64,000 bases of DNA from Leifsonia shinshuensis (GTDB taxonomy: Bacteria > Actinomycetota > Actinomycetes > Actinomycetales > Microbacteriaceae). This document shows positions 16,711 to 25,317 of this stretch, piece by piece (position 1 is the first letter of the stretch; each line of letters opens with the position of its first letter). Location of the stretch: contig NZ_JAVDVK010000001.1 of assembly GCF_031456835.1 (NCBI RefSeq), positions 3,472,001 to 3,536,000 of the forward strand, in the 5' to 3' direction. Position numbers and translations under genes: made by a program. The notes under the pieces are model-generated. The model saw nothing but the letters and a program-made list of their open reading frames with translations. It was not told the origin of the DNA and did not search any database.

Positions 16711-18297
16711 TCACTCGCCGGGCTCGCGGCCGGTGAGCCGCACCTCCTCCAGATCGAGGCGCCGCTGCACGTCCCGCAGCACGATGTCGTCGATCTCGCC
16801 CTCGTCGCGCAGGCGGACGACCTCCTCGCGCTTGCAGGCGAGCAGCGCCAGCCGCAGCTCCCTGTCCTGGCGGCTGCGCTCCACCGCATCCTCGCCGCCC
16901 TCGGACTCGTCCTCCGCCTCGAGCAGCTCCAGGTGCTCCTCGAACTCCGTCTGGATGCGCTCGCCGATCTCGGGATCGACCTGCAGCCTGCGCACCAGCT
17001 GCGGGAGCTCGTCGAGAGCCGCGCGGGTGGCGTTCGTCTCGGCGAGGCGGATCTCGTGGCCGACCGCTTCGTCCGACGGGAGGTTCGCCCAGCGCACGAC
17101 CGCCGGGAGCACGAGGCCCTGCACCACCAACGTCACGATGATGACGCCGGTCGTGACGAAGACGATGAAGTCGCGGCTGGGGAACGGCTGCCCGGACCCG
17201 ATGGTGGCCGGCACGGCGAGCGCCGCGGCGAGCGACACCGCGCCGCGGAAGCCGGAGAGGCTGCTGACGACCCTCCAGCGGTTGCTCATCCGCCGCGCCT
17301 TCTGCTCCGGGCGGCGGTCGAGCGTGCGGATGAGGAACACGGTGATGAACTGGAACACGAACCGCACGGCGACGATCACGACCGTGACCGCGACGATGGC
17401 GACCAGCCCCATCCCGAGGTCGCGGGTGGCCAGCTCGCCGACCGAGCGCGGAAGCTCGATGCCGACCAGGACGAAGAGGCTCGCGTTGAGCAGGAAGGTC
17501 GAGAACGACCAGAACGCGTCGGACTGCCGCCGTCCCTCCGCGACGCCGATGCGCGGGCCGGCCTGGCTGATGATGAGCCCGGCGACGACGACCGCCAGCA
17601 CACCCGACGCATGGATGACCTCGGCCACCAGATAGGCGGTGAACGGGGTGAGCAGCATCGCGATGTTCTGCGTGATCGCGTCGCGGAGGCGCCGGCGCGC
17701 CAGGATCGCGAGCCAGGCGACCAGGGCGCCGACGGCCGCCGCAGCCAGGTAGGCGAAGAGGAAGGTGACCGTGATCGCGCCGAAGCTGACGTCGGCGTCG
17801 CCGACGGTGAAGCCGACGGCGATCGACCAGAGTACGAGCGCCGTGCCGTCGTTGATCAGGCTCTCGGCCCGCAGGATCGTCACGTTGCGCCGCGGCAGCT
17901 CGCGCGTGAACGACGTCATGGCGGTGGCGTCCGTCGGGGCGATCGCGGCGCCGAGCACCCACGACGGTCCCCAGCCGAGGCCCATGGTGTGCGCCAGCAC
18001 CGCGACGGCGGCGGCGGTGGCCACGACGAGCGCCGTGCTCATCGGGATGATGGTGCGCAGGTTGGACCGGATCTCGCGGAGCGAGGTCGTGAGGCTCTCC
18101 CAGTACAGGATCGCCGGCAGGAACAGGAACAGCACCACCTCGGGCGCGAGCTCGACCCCGCGGAACAGCGGCACCAGGCCGATGACGACGCCGAAGGCGA
18201 CCAGCAGCAGCGGCTGGGCGACGCCGATGCGGCCGGCGATCACCCGCGAGAGCAGGATGATGACGCCGATCACGACGAGCAGTTCGAGTGCGAGCAC
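16711..18297 (-). CDS. Cation:proton antiporter, CPA1 (NhaP-like) family
   Basis: This Na+(K+)/H+ exchanger (528 aa) has about 12 membrane helices in residues 1-410, followed by a charged cytoplasmic tail of about 115 residues with coiled-coil character (EEHLELLEAEDESEGGEDAVERS). The ion-binding region is visible as GAAIAPTDATAMTSF and ESLINDGTALVLW. GTG 18297 has a near-perfect ribosome site (AGGAGG). It helps set internal pH and sodium. The long acidic tail is typical of actinobacterial members. Confidence 0.92.
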   Translation of the reverse strand: MLALELLVVIGVIILLSRVIAGRIGVAQPLLLVAFGVVIGLVPLFRGVELAPEVVLFLFLPAILYWESLTTSLREIRSNLRTIIPMSTALVVATAAAVAVLAHTMGLGWGPSWVLGAAIAPTDATAMTSFTRELPRRNVTILRAESLINDGTALVLWSIAVGFTVGDADVSFGAITVTFLFAYLAAAAVGALVAWLAILARRRLRDAITQNIAMLLTPFTAYLVAEVIHASGVLAVVVAGLIISQAGPRIGVAEGRRQSDAFWSFSTFLLNASLFVLVGIELPRSVGELATRDLGMGLVAIVAVTVVIVAVRFVFQFITVFLIRTLDRRPEQKARRMSNRWRVVSSLSGFRGAVSLAAALAVPATIGSGQPFPSRDFIVFVTTGVIIVTLVVQGLVLPAVVRWANLPSDEAVGHEIRLAETNATRAALDELPQLVRRLQVDPEIGERIQTEFEEHLELLEAEDESEGGEDAVERSRQDRELRLALLACKREEVVRLRDEGEIDDIVLRDVQRRLDLEEVRLTGREPGE

Positions 18298-18425
18298 GGG
18301 ACCTCCTGCGTCATCCTCCCGCGCCGGGCGCCCCGGCGGAACCGTCGGGCGGCTGAGAGTGAGCGCATAGAAAGTCCCCAGGAGACGACTCGACGGGTGT
18401 CGGGGGTCCGCGCCATCATGGGGAC

Positions 18426-19769
18426 ATGACGGAACGCGGGCCCTCGACCACGCGCGCCCGCGGTGCGGAGCCCGAGCTGCCCGACCCGCGGGTGCCCGCG
18501 CCGCCGCACGGGCGCCTCGGCGTCGCAGGCGGGACGGCCCTGTACATCGCCGCGGTCCTCGGGACAGGCATCCTGGTGCTTCCGGCGCTCGCCGCGGCGG
18601 CCGCCGGTCCGGGCGCCATCCTTGCGGTCGCGGCGCTCGCGCTCATCTCGGTGCCGCTCGCGAGCACCTTCGCCGCCCTCGCCCGCCGGCATCCGGACGC
18701 GGGAGGCGTGGCGACCTTCGCGCGCCGCGCCTTCGGGCCGGGAGCCGCACGGGTCATCAGCTACTGGTTCTTCTTCGGCACGCCGATCGGCGCCCCGATC
18801 GCCGCGCTGATGACGGCGCGCTACGTCGTCGCGGTGATCGGCGGCGACGCACGGACCGCGACCCTGATCGCCGTCGGCCTGATGGTCATCCCGGTCGTGG
18901 TGACCGCCTTCGGCGTCCGCTTCGCCGCCTCCGTACAGCTGGTGCTCTCCGGCGCTCTCGTGGCGGTTCTGGTTTTCGTGCTCGCGGCCGCCGCCCCGCA
19001 CGCGCGACCCGAGAACCTCCAGCCGCTGCTCCCGCACGGCTGGGCGGGCGTCGGGCTCGCCATGAGCCTGTACATCTGGGCGTTCGCGGGATGGGAGGCG
19101 GTGGCCGGGATCGGCGGCGAGTTCCGCAACCCGCGGCGCGACATCCCTCGCGCGACGGCCCTCGCGCTCGTCATCGTCTCGGTCGCCTACCTGGCCATCC
19201 AGACGGTCACGGTCGTCGTGCTCGGTGGGGACGCCGCCACGAGCGACGTGCCGCTGCTCGACCTGGTGCGGGTGGCGACCGGAGCGGGCGGCGGCGTGGT
19301 GGTCGCCGTGATCGCGGCGATCGTCGTGACCGGTGTGTTCAACGCGTACCTCGCCGCCTTCAGCAAACTGGGCGCGGCGATGGGCCGCGACGGCGACCTC
19401 CCGGCGTGGTTCGGCCGCGGGGTCGAGAACGGCGCGGTGGCCCGGCGCGGGCTGCTGCTCTCGGCGGTGGTCATGGCCGTGTACTCGGTCATCGTGCTGT
19501 CGAGCGGTGATCTGCAGCCGTTCATCCTCATCCACACCAGCATCGCGGCCGCCGTGTACGGCCTGGGCGTCGCCTCAGCGGTCCGCCTGCTGCCGGCGCG
19601 GTCGCTCGGCTGGTGGATGGCCGTGATCTCGTGCGTGCTGGCCGCCGGACTGCTCGTGCTCGCCGGCTGGCACCTGGTCTTCCCCCTGGTCGCCGCGGTC
19701 ATCGCCGTGGGCGTCGGAGCGGTCTCCCGCCGGGCGCGGGGTCGTGCGACCGGAGCGGGCGCCCCATGA
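18426..19769 (+). CDS. APC family amino-acid permease
   Basis: A secondary transporter of the amino acid-polyamine-organocation family (447 aa, about 12 helices). Helix 1 carries the unwound glycine motif (AVLGTGILVLP), helix 6 has WAFAGWEAVAGIGGEFRNP, and the cytoplasmic FRNPRRDIPRA loop is typical. It is divergent from the antiporter gene. Its stop overlaps the start of a LacI-type regulator gene by 4 nt (ATGA), so the two are translated together. The substrate is unknown. Confidence 0.9.
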   Translation: MTERGPSTTRARGAEPELPDPRVPAPPHGRLGVAGGTALYIAAVLGTGILVLPALAAAAAGPGAILAVAALALISVPLASTFAALARRHPDAGGVATFARRAFGPGAARVISYWFFFGTPIGAPIAALMTARYVVAVIGGDARTATLIAVGLMVIPVVVTAFGVRFAASVQLVLSGALVAVLVFVLAAAAPHARPENLQPLLPHGWAGVGLAMSLYIWAFAGWEAVAGIGGEFRNPRRDIPRATALALVIVSVAYLAIQTVTVVVLGGDAATSDVPLLDLVRVATGAGGGVVVAVIAAIVVTGVFNAYLAAFSKLGAAMGRDGDLPAWFGRGVENGAVARRGLLLSAVVMAVYSVIVLSSGDLQPFILIHTSIAAAVYGLGVASAVRLLPARSLGWWMAVISCVLAAGLLVLAGWHLVFPLVAAVIAVGVGAVSRRARGRATGAGAP

Positions 19770-20824
19770 CCGAGCACCCGCGCGCCCCGGGCATGCGCGA
19801 CGTGGCCGCACTGGCCGGCGTCTCGCACCAGACGGTGTCGCGGGTCATCAACGGGCATCCGAGCATCCGGGAGTCGACCCGGCTGCGGGTGCTCGATGCG
19901 ATGCAGCAGCTGCACTACCGCCCGAACCGGGCTGCCCGCGCGCTCGTGACGTCCCGGTCGCGCACCATCGGCATCCTTTCGACGTCGGCCGCTGCCCTGT
20001 ACGGGCCGGTCTCGAGCATCGGGGCGATCCAGGATGCGGGGCGCACGGCCGGGTACTACATCGCCGTCGCCCAGCTCTCCGACCTGACCCCGGCATCCAT
20101 CGCCGCCGGTCTCGACCACCTGCTCGCGCAGTCCGTCGAGGGCCTCATCGTGATCGCGCCGCAGGAGGTCGTGCTCGAGCAGCTGGAGCGCGCACGCCTG
20201 GACGTGCCGTACGTCACCCTGCTCGGCGGTCCGTCGTCCACCGCGCGCGAGCTCTCCGTCGACCAGGTCGCGGGCGCGCGGGCGGCCACCCGGCACCTGG
20301 TCTCGGCCGGGCACCGCCGCATCGTGCACCTCTCGGGGCCGCTCGACTGGTTCGAGGCGCAGGCGCGCGTGCAGGGCTACCGTGCCGAACTCGAGAGCGC
20401 CGGACTCGAGCCCCTGCCGGCGCCCGAAGGCGCGTGGACCGCGGAGTCCGGGTACCGCCTCGCGCTCGCGGCGCTCACGGATCCCGAGGTCACGGCGGTG
20501 TTCGCCTCCAACGACCAGATGGCCCTCGGCGTCTACCACGCGGCACACGAGCTGGGGCGGCGCATCCCGGAAGACGTGAGCGTCATCGGATTCGACGACA
20601 TCCCGGAGGCTGCGCACTACTGGCCGCCCCTCACGACCGTGTTGCAGGACTTCACCCAGCTCGGCCGCCGGAGCGTCGAGAACCTGGTGGCGGAGATCGA
20701 AGGCGGCGCGGAGCCGACCGCCGTCAGCCTGATGCCGGACCTGGTCGTGCGGGCATCCACCGCACCGGTCGGCTCTGCGGGCGCCGGACTGCACGCCTCC
20801 CCGGACGTCGGCGGGTCGGCCTAG
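19766..20824 (+). CDS. LacI family transcriptional regulator
   Basis: A 352-residue repressor. The N-terminal helix-turn-helix is MRDVAALAGVSHQTVSRVI (about 9-28), followed by the LacI hinge and a full ligand domain ending PDLVVRASTAP. It is translationally coupled to the permease gene upstream (ATGA overlap), an unusual pairing because LacI proteins usually sense sugars. It may control the permease, the MFS gene 9 nt downstream, or a remote locus. Confidence 0.9.
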   Translation: MTEHPRAPGMRDVAALAGVSHQTVSRVINGHPSIRESTRLRVLDAMQQLHYRPNRAARALVTSRSRTIGILSTSAAALYGPVSSIGAIQDAGRTAGYYIAVAQLSDLTPASIAAGLDHLLAQSVEGLIVIAPQEVVLEQLERARLDVPYVTLLGGPSSTARELSVDQVAGARAATRHLVSAGHRRIVHLSGPLDWFEAQARVQGYRAELESAGLEPLPAPEGAWTAESGYRLALAALTDPEVTAVFASNDQMALGVYHAAHELGRRIPEDVSVIGFDDIPEAAHYWPPLTTVLQDFTQLGRRSVENLVAEIEGGAEPTAVSLMPDLVVRASTAPVGSAGAGLHASPDVGGSA

Positions 20825-20833
20825 TCTGAGGTG

Positions 20834-22228
20834 ATGAGCTCGCGCGACGTGGATGCGGTGTCGGCCACCGCCGCACCCCGCGATGCCGAGGCTGTCGGCG
20901 GTGTGCTGAGCCGCCCCTACCGGTGGACGAGCATCGGGATGTGCCTCCTCGTCACGCTCGCGGCGTTCGAGGCGCTGGCGGTGACCACGATCATGCCGGC
21001 GGTGAGCCGGGAACTCGATGGCGCCGCCCTGTACGCCTTCGCGTTCGCGGGTCCGCTGGCGGTCGGCGTGGTCGGGATGGTGGCCGCCGGCGCGTGGGCG
21101 GACCGCGGCAATCCGCGCTCGGCGCTGATCGCATCCGTCGCCCTCTTCGTCGCCGGTCTGCTCACCGCCGGGCTCGCCCCGACGATGGGGCTGTTCGTCA
21201 TCGGCCGGCTGGTGCACGGGCTCGGCGGCGGCGCGCTCACGGTGGTGCTCTACGTGATCGTCGCCCGCGTGTATCCGCCGCGCCTCCACCCGCGGATCTT
21301 CGCCGGCTTCGCCGCGGCCTGGGTGATCCCGTCGCTGATCGGTCCCTTCATCGCCGGGGTGCTGACCGAGACGGTCGGCTGGCGCTGGGTGTTCCTCGGC
21401 GTGGTGGCGCTGACCGGGCTCGCCATGCTGATGGTGGTTCCGGTGATGCGGGGCGTGCTGCGGGCGCCCGGCGAGCCGGCGCCGTTCCGGGTGTCCCGGC
21501 TGCTCTGGGCAGTGCTGCTCGCGGCGGCCGTGCTCGCGCTCACCCTGGCCGCAGAGGCGAGAGGCCCGGTGCAGTGGGTCGTGCCGGTGGTGGCCGCCGT
21601 GGCCGCCGGCCTCGCGATCCGGCCGCTCGTTCCGCGCGGAACGCTGCTCGCCCGTCGCGGGCTGCCCAGCGTCATCCTGATGCGGGCGATCGTCGCGGCG
21701 ACCTTCTTCGCGACCGAGGTCTACGTGCCGCTGCTCATGGTGACCGAGTACGGCGTGTCCGCCGCGATCGCGGGGCTCGCGCTGACGGCGGCCGGGCTGA
21801 GCTGGGCGGCGGCGTCCTGGTGGCAGGGGAGGTTCCCGCAGCTGGGCCACCAGGCGGCAGCGCGCCTGGCCGCCGGCGGACTCAGCATCGCGCTCGCGTC
21901 GCTCATCGCGACCGCGATCCTGCACCTCGATCCGCTGGTCGTGGTCGTCGGCTGGGCCTTCGCGGGAGCGGGCATGGGCTTCCTGTACCCGCGGCTGGGC
22001 GTGCTGACGCTGCAGTACTCGACGAAGGACGACCAGGGCTTCAACAGCTCGGCGCTGTCGATCGCGGACTCGACCGGCTCGGCCGTCGCCCTCGCGGCGA
22101 CGGCGATCGTCTTCGCGGCCATGCGTGGGCTGCCGGGCGGGTGGCCGTTCGCCGGGGCGTTCGCGGTCACGGCGGTGCTGTGCGGGCTGTCCTGGGTGAT
22201 CGGGTCGCGGTTGGTGCGGCGCGGCTGA
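20834..22228 (+). CDS. MFS transporter (drug:H+ antiporter-like)
   Basis: A 464-residue permease with 14 probable membrane segments. Helix 1 includes FEALAVTTIMPAVSRELDG, a hallmark of the DHA2 multidrug type. The loop 2-3 motif is GAWADRGNPRSAL, and helix 5 has SLIGPFIAGVLTETVGWRWVF (motif C). ATG 20834 was chosen: TAGTCT lies 5 nt upstream and there is no spaced ribosome site. A GTG 3 nt earlier is possible. It is likely to export a small lipophilic compound. Confidence 0.88.
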   Translation: MSSRDVDAVSATAAPRDAEAVGGVLSRPYRWTSIGMCLLVTLAAFEALAVTTIMPAVSRELDGAALYAFAFAGPLAVGVVGMVAAGAWADRGNPRSALIASVALFVAGLLTAGLAPTMGLFVIGRLVHGLGGGALTVVLYVIVARVYPPRLHPRIFAGFAAAWVIPSLIGPFIAGVLTETVGWRWVFLGVVALTGLAMLMVVPVMRGVLRAPGEPAPFRVSRLLWAVLLAAAVLALTLAAEARGPVQWVVPVVAAVAAGLAIRPLVPRGTLLARRGLPSVILMRAIVAATFFATEVYVPLLMVTEYGVSAAIAGLALTAAGLSWAAASWWQGRFPQLGHQAAARLAAGGLSIALASLIATAILHLDPLVVVVGWAFAGAGMGFLYPRLGVLTLQYSTKDDQGFNSSALSIADSTGSAVALAATAIVFAAMRGLPGGWPFAGAFAVTAVLCGLSWVIGSRLVRRG

Positions 22229-22232
22229 GTGG

Positions 22233-22402
22233 GGCGGGCGCCGGCGGGCGGTGCGTGCCGGCGGGGGCGGCGGCGCTGAGCAGCGCGGGCGGACGAGGCG
22301 GGCGTCGGCGGGCGGTGCGCGCTGGGGAGTGCGCCGCGCTGAGCAGCGCGGGCGGACGAGGCGGGCGCCGGCGGGCGGTGCGTGCGGCGCGCTGAGCAGC
22401 GC
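22233..22402 (+). repeat. Three imperfect GC-rich tandem repeats (about 63 bp)
   Basis: GGCGGGCG(C/T)CGGCGGGCGGTGCG begins at 22233, 22297 and 22360, giving spacings of 64 and 63. Each copy is followed by GCGCTGAGCAGCGC (22273, 22336, 22389), a short near-palindrome, and in two copies by GGGCGGACGA. The block fills the space between the MFS stop and the next LacI gene. Confidence 0.85.
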
Positions 22403-22432
22403 GGTCGCATGGCGCGCCGGTAGGTTGGGCGT

Positions 22433-23419
22433 GTGAGCGAGAACGTCCCCACGCTGTCCGACGTCGCCGCGCACGCGGGCGTCTCGCTGGCGACCGCGTC
22501 GCGCGCCCTCAACGGCAGCGCCCGCACGGTCAACCCGGCCCTGCAGGAGCGGGTGCTCGCCTCGGCGAGCGCCCTCGGGTACAGCGCCAACGTGCAGGCC
22601 CAGGCGGTCGCGCGCGGCACCACCAACGTCGTCGCACTCGTCGTCGGCGACATCGCGGACCCGTACTTCGCATCCATCGCGTCGGGCGTCGTGCGCGTCG
22701 CGGACGAGCGCGGCCTCATCGTCACCATCACCGCCACGGGGCTGTACGCGGGAGCAGCGTCGGTCGAGCGGGAGCAGGCGGCGCTGACCGCGCTCCGCGG
22801 GCAGCGTCCCCGAGCCGTCGTGCTCGCCGGGAGCCGCGTCGTCGGCGCTGAGCCGCCGACGACCGGGCGCGAGCGGGTCGCCGTCGTCGGCTCGGGCGCT
22901 CCGGGCCTGCGGACCGTGTCCGTGGACAACACCGGGGGCGCGGCCCGGCTCGCGCACGAGTTGCGCTCCCTGGGCTATGCGGATTTCGCGGTGATCGCCG
23001 GACCGGAGGAGCTGGTCACCGTGCGCGACCGGGTCGACGGGTTCCGTTCGGTGGCGGGCGAGGTGCCGGTCGAGCACGCCGAGTTCTCACGCGACGGCGG
23101 CCGCCGCGCCATGTCCGCGCTCCTCGCCTCGGGCGCGCGGCCCGAGTGCGTCTTCGCGGTGAGCGACGTGATGGCCATCGGCGCCATGGCCGCATTGCGG
23201 GAGGCGGGCATCCGCCCGGGGGAGGACATCGCCGTCGCCGGCTTCGACGACATCCCATTGGTGGCCGACGTGACCCCGGCGCTGACGTCCGTCGCGCTGC
23301 CGCTGGCCGACATCGGCGCACGCGCCCTCGAGCTCGCCCTCTCCGACGACGGCGGCACGGAGGACGCGGCCCCGGTCGCCGCCGAGGTGCGTTTGCGGGC
23401 CTCGACGCCGCGGCGCTGA
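22433..23419 (+). CDS. LacI family transcriptional regulator, likely controller of the DUF993 pathway
   Basis: A 328-residue repressor. The N-terminal reading LSDVAAHAGVSLATASRAL is the DNA-binding domain; the ligand domain ends AAEVRLRASTPRR. TAGGTT ends 6 nt before GTG 22433, the leaderless pattern. It sits directly upstream of the frameshifted MFS gene. The operator GGTAAGCGCTTTC occurs in front of that MFS gene and again before the Gfo/Idh operon at 25440, so this protein is the best candidate for controlling both. Confidence 0.9.
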   Translation: MSENVPTLSDVAAHAGVSLATASRALNGSARTVNPALQERVLASASALGYSANVQAQAVARGTTNVVALVVGDIADPYFASIASGVVRVADERGLIVTITATGLYAGAASVEREQAALTALRGQRPRAVVLAGSRVVGAEPPTTGRERVAVVGSGAPGLRTVSVDNTGGAARLAHELRSLGYADFAVIAGPEELVTVRDRVDGFRSVAGEVPVEHAEFSRDGGRRAMSALLASGARPECVFAVSDVMAIGAMAALREAGIRPGEDIAVAGFDDIPLVADVTPALTSVALPLADIGARALELALSDDGGTEDAAPVAAEVRLRASTPRR

Positions 23420-23446
23420 CCGGCGGACACGCGCTCAACCGTCCGC

Positions 23447-23495
23447 TTGACAGATCTCGGCGACCGACTATCGTTGAGGCCTGGTAAGCGCTTTC
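23447..23495 (+). promoter_or_regulatory. Promoter with LacI-type operator before the MFS gene
   Basis: -35 TTGACA (23447-23452), a 16-nt spacer and -10 TATCGT (23469-23474) are followed by the operator GGTAAGCGCTTTC (23483-23495), whose core AAGCGCTT is a perfect palindrome. The operator covers the expected transcription start, so a bound repressor would block initiation. The same 13-mer occurs at 25293-25305. Confidence 0.8.
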
Positions 23496-23533
23496 TCGCG
23501 CCGGCCGATCACCGTCGATCGGAAAGGACCCCC

Positions 23534-24826
23534 GTGACAGACACCGCTCTCGGCTCCACCCGCCTCAACCCCGACCAGCGCAACGCGTTCATCGCGTCGC
23601 TGCTCGGCTGGATGATGGACGCCTTCGACTACTTCATCATCGTCCTGGTCTACGCGGACATCGGCGCGGAGTTCGGCGTCCCGCTCCAGCAGATGGCGTA
23701 CCTGACCACCGTCACCCTGATCATGCGGCCCGTCGGCGCCTACCTGTTCGGCCTGTGGGCGGACCGGGTCGGCCGTCGCATCCCGTTGATGGCCGACGTG
23801 TGCTTCTACGCGATCGTCGGGTTCCTGTGCGCGTTCGCCCCCAACTTCACGGTGCTCTTCATCCTGCGGCTGCTCTACGGCATCGGCATGGCGGCGAGTG
23901 GGGACTCGGCGCAGCCCTCACGATGGAGAAGGTGCCGCGCACCCGTCGTGGTCTGTACTCGGGCATCCTGCAGGCCGGCTACTCGGCCGGATACCTCCTG
24001 GCTTCGCTCGCCTTCCTGCTGGTTCACTCGGTCTTCGGCCTCAACTGGCGCTGGATGTTCGCGCTCAGCAATCCTGCCCGCCCTGATCACGCTCATCATC
24101 CGCTCCCGGGTGAAGGAGTCGGAGGTGTGGGAGAACACCCGCGAGAAGATGCGCAAGGCCGACACGTCCATCCGCCGCGTCTTCTTCGACGGCAAGGTGC
24201 TGCGCCGCTTCGTCTACCTGGTGCTGTTGATGGCGGCGTTCAACTGGATGAGCCACGGCACGCAGGACATCTATCCGACGTTCCTGAAGTCCACCGAGAA
24301 CGGGGGTGCGGGGCTGGATGCCGCGACGGCCGGCTGGATCGCCGTCGTCTACAACATCGGGGCCATCGTCGGCTGCATCGTGCTCGGATCGCTCTCCGAC
24401 CGGTGGGGCCGCAAGGCGACGATCATCCTGGGCGCGGCGCTGACCATCCCGATCATCCCGATCTTCGCCTTCTCGCAGACGGCCGGGCTGCTGTGCCTGG
24501 GATCCGCGCTCATCCAGTTCACCACCCAGGGTGCCTGGGGAGCGATCCCCGCCCACCTGAACGAGATGTCGCCGAACGCGATCCGCGGGTTCTACCCCGG
24601 CGTCACGTACCAGCTCGGCAACGTGATCGCCGCCTTCAACCTGCCCATCCAGCAGGCGCTGGCGCCGCAGCTCGGCTACGGCTGGGCGATGGCGTCGACG
24701 GTCGGAATCGCGGCGATCGCGGTCATCCTGCTGACGGCGTTCGGCAAGCAGGCGCACGGGATCGACTTCACCCGCGCCGACGCGGCGACGCCCGCGGCAG
24801 AGCCGGCGGTGCGCGCGCGGCGCTGA
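23534..24826 (+). pseudogene. MFS sugar/carboxylate transporter with two compensating frameshifts
   Basis: The product would be a 12-helix permease of the sialate/carboxylate symporter type (SHS/AAHS-like): DQRNAFIASLLGWMMDAFDYFI, then FGLWADRVGRR. GTG 23534 has GGAAAGGA 5 nt upstream. The reading frame carries non-membrane sequence between about 23891 and 24070. In that stretch another frame encodes the expected GGEWGLGAALTMEK, then GYSAGYLLASLAFLLVHSVFG. One G appears lost in the GGG run at 23890, and one A appears gained at 24070-24071. Together they restore the frame and the length (430 codons). It is either a sequencing or assembly error or a damaged gene. It shares an operator with the operon at 25440. 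Confidence 0.85.
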
Positions 24827-24920
24827 CGCGTGGGCGCTGTGTGCGCCCGGGCGTGGGCGTGCCCGGCGCTGAGCGCGTGACCGTCGCTCACGCGGCGGCG
24901 GGGCCTCGCGGCGTGGCGCA

Positions 24921-25050
24921 CATTCGTCACGAATCGTGGGAATCCCCGCCGTTTGGCCCACATTCGGCACGAATGAGTGAGGTCGGTCGGGGGCTCATTC
25001 GGCACGAATCCTCGGAATCCCAGGCGGGATGCGCGCATTCGGCACGAATG
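24921..25050. repeat. Extragenic palindrome array, two units
   Basis: Four copies of the short palindrome ATTCG-NCA-CGAAT are centred at 24928, 24968, 25003 and 25043 (spacings 40, 35, 40). Copies 2 and 4 are CATTCGGCACGAATG. Within a unit the two copies can also pair with each other as a long imperfect hairpin. The same design is found at 39620-39900. Confidence 0.85.
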
Positions 25051-25091
25051 AAGCGGGTGCTCTCGTCGGTGGACGGCTGGCGCGGATCGAT

Positions 25092-25234
25092 GGAGATGCG
25101 GCCCCCAGCGGTGGAGATCTGGCCCGGATTGAAGGAGATTCGGCACCCAACGGCGGAGATTCGGCCCGGATCGGGTCGGATCTCCGCCGGGGGAGTGTTC
25201 CGTCGGAGATGTATGCGCTTTCCACCGACGATCG
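25092..25234. repeat. 21-bp-period GGAGAT repeat with inverted modules, copy 1
   Basis: GGAGAT recurs at 25092, 25113, 25134 and 25155, exactly 21 bp apart, with similar following bases (GGAGATTCGGC). The inverse GGATCTCC follows at 25178. A terminal module CGTCGGAGAT ... CCGACGATCG spans 25201-25234. The same ordered modules occur at 59594-59706. Confidence 0.8.
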
Positions 25235-25260
25235 TGCGGTGCGATGCGGAGGCCCCCGCG

Positions 25261-25305
25261 TTGACATTCCAGGCATGACCGCCTACTCTTTCGGTAAGCG
25301 CTTTC
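25261..25305 (+). promoter_or_regulatory. Promoter with LacI-type operator before the Gfo/Idh-DUF993 operon
   Basis: -35 TTGACA (25261-25266), a 17-nt spacer and -10 TACTCT (25284-25289) form a near-consensus promoter. The operator GGTAAGCGCTTTC (25293-25305) overlaps the start of transcription and is identical to that at 23483-23495. The regulator is probably the LacI protein at 22433-23419. Confidence 0.85.
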
Positions 25306-25317
25306 CAAGTTGGAAGC

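Noticed and set aside
18298..18425. Riboswitch between the antiporter and permease genes
   Set aside because: GC-rich with a short hairpin possibility, but I could not match it to a known riboswitch core.
19187..23077. A 1296-codon open frame on the minus strand
   Set aside because: It spans the antisense of three clear genes (LacI, MFS, LacI) and the GC repeat, with a low-complexity Arg/Gly/His product. It is a composition artefact.
24918..25060. CRISPR array
   Set aside because: The palindromes are short, spacing alternates 40/35, the intervening sequences are related and no cas gene is present.
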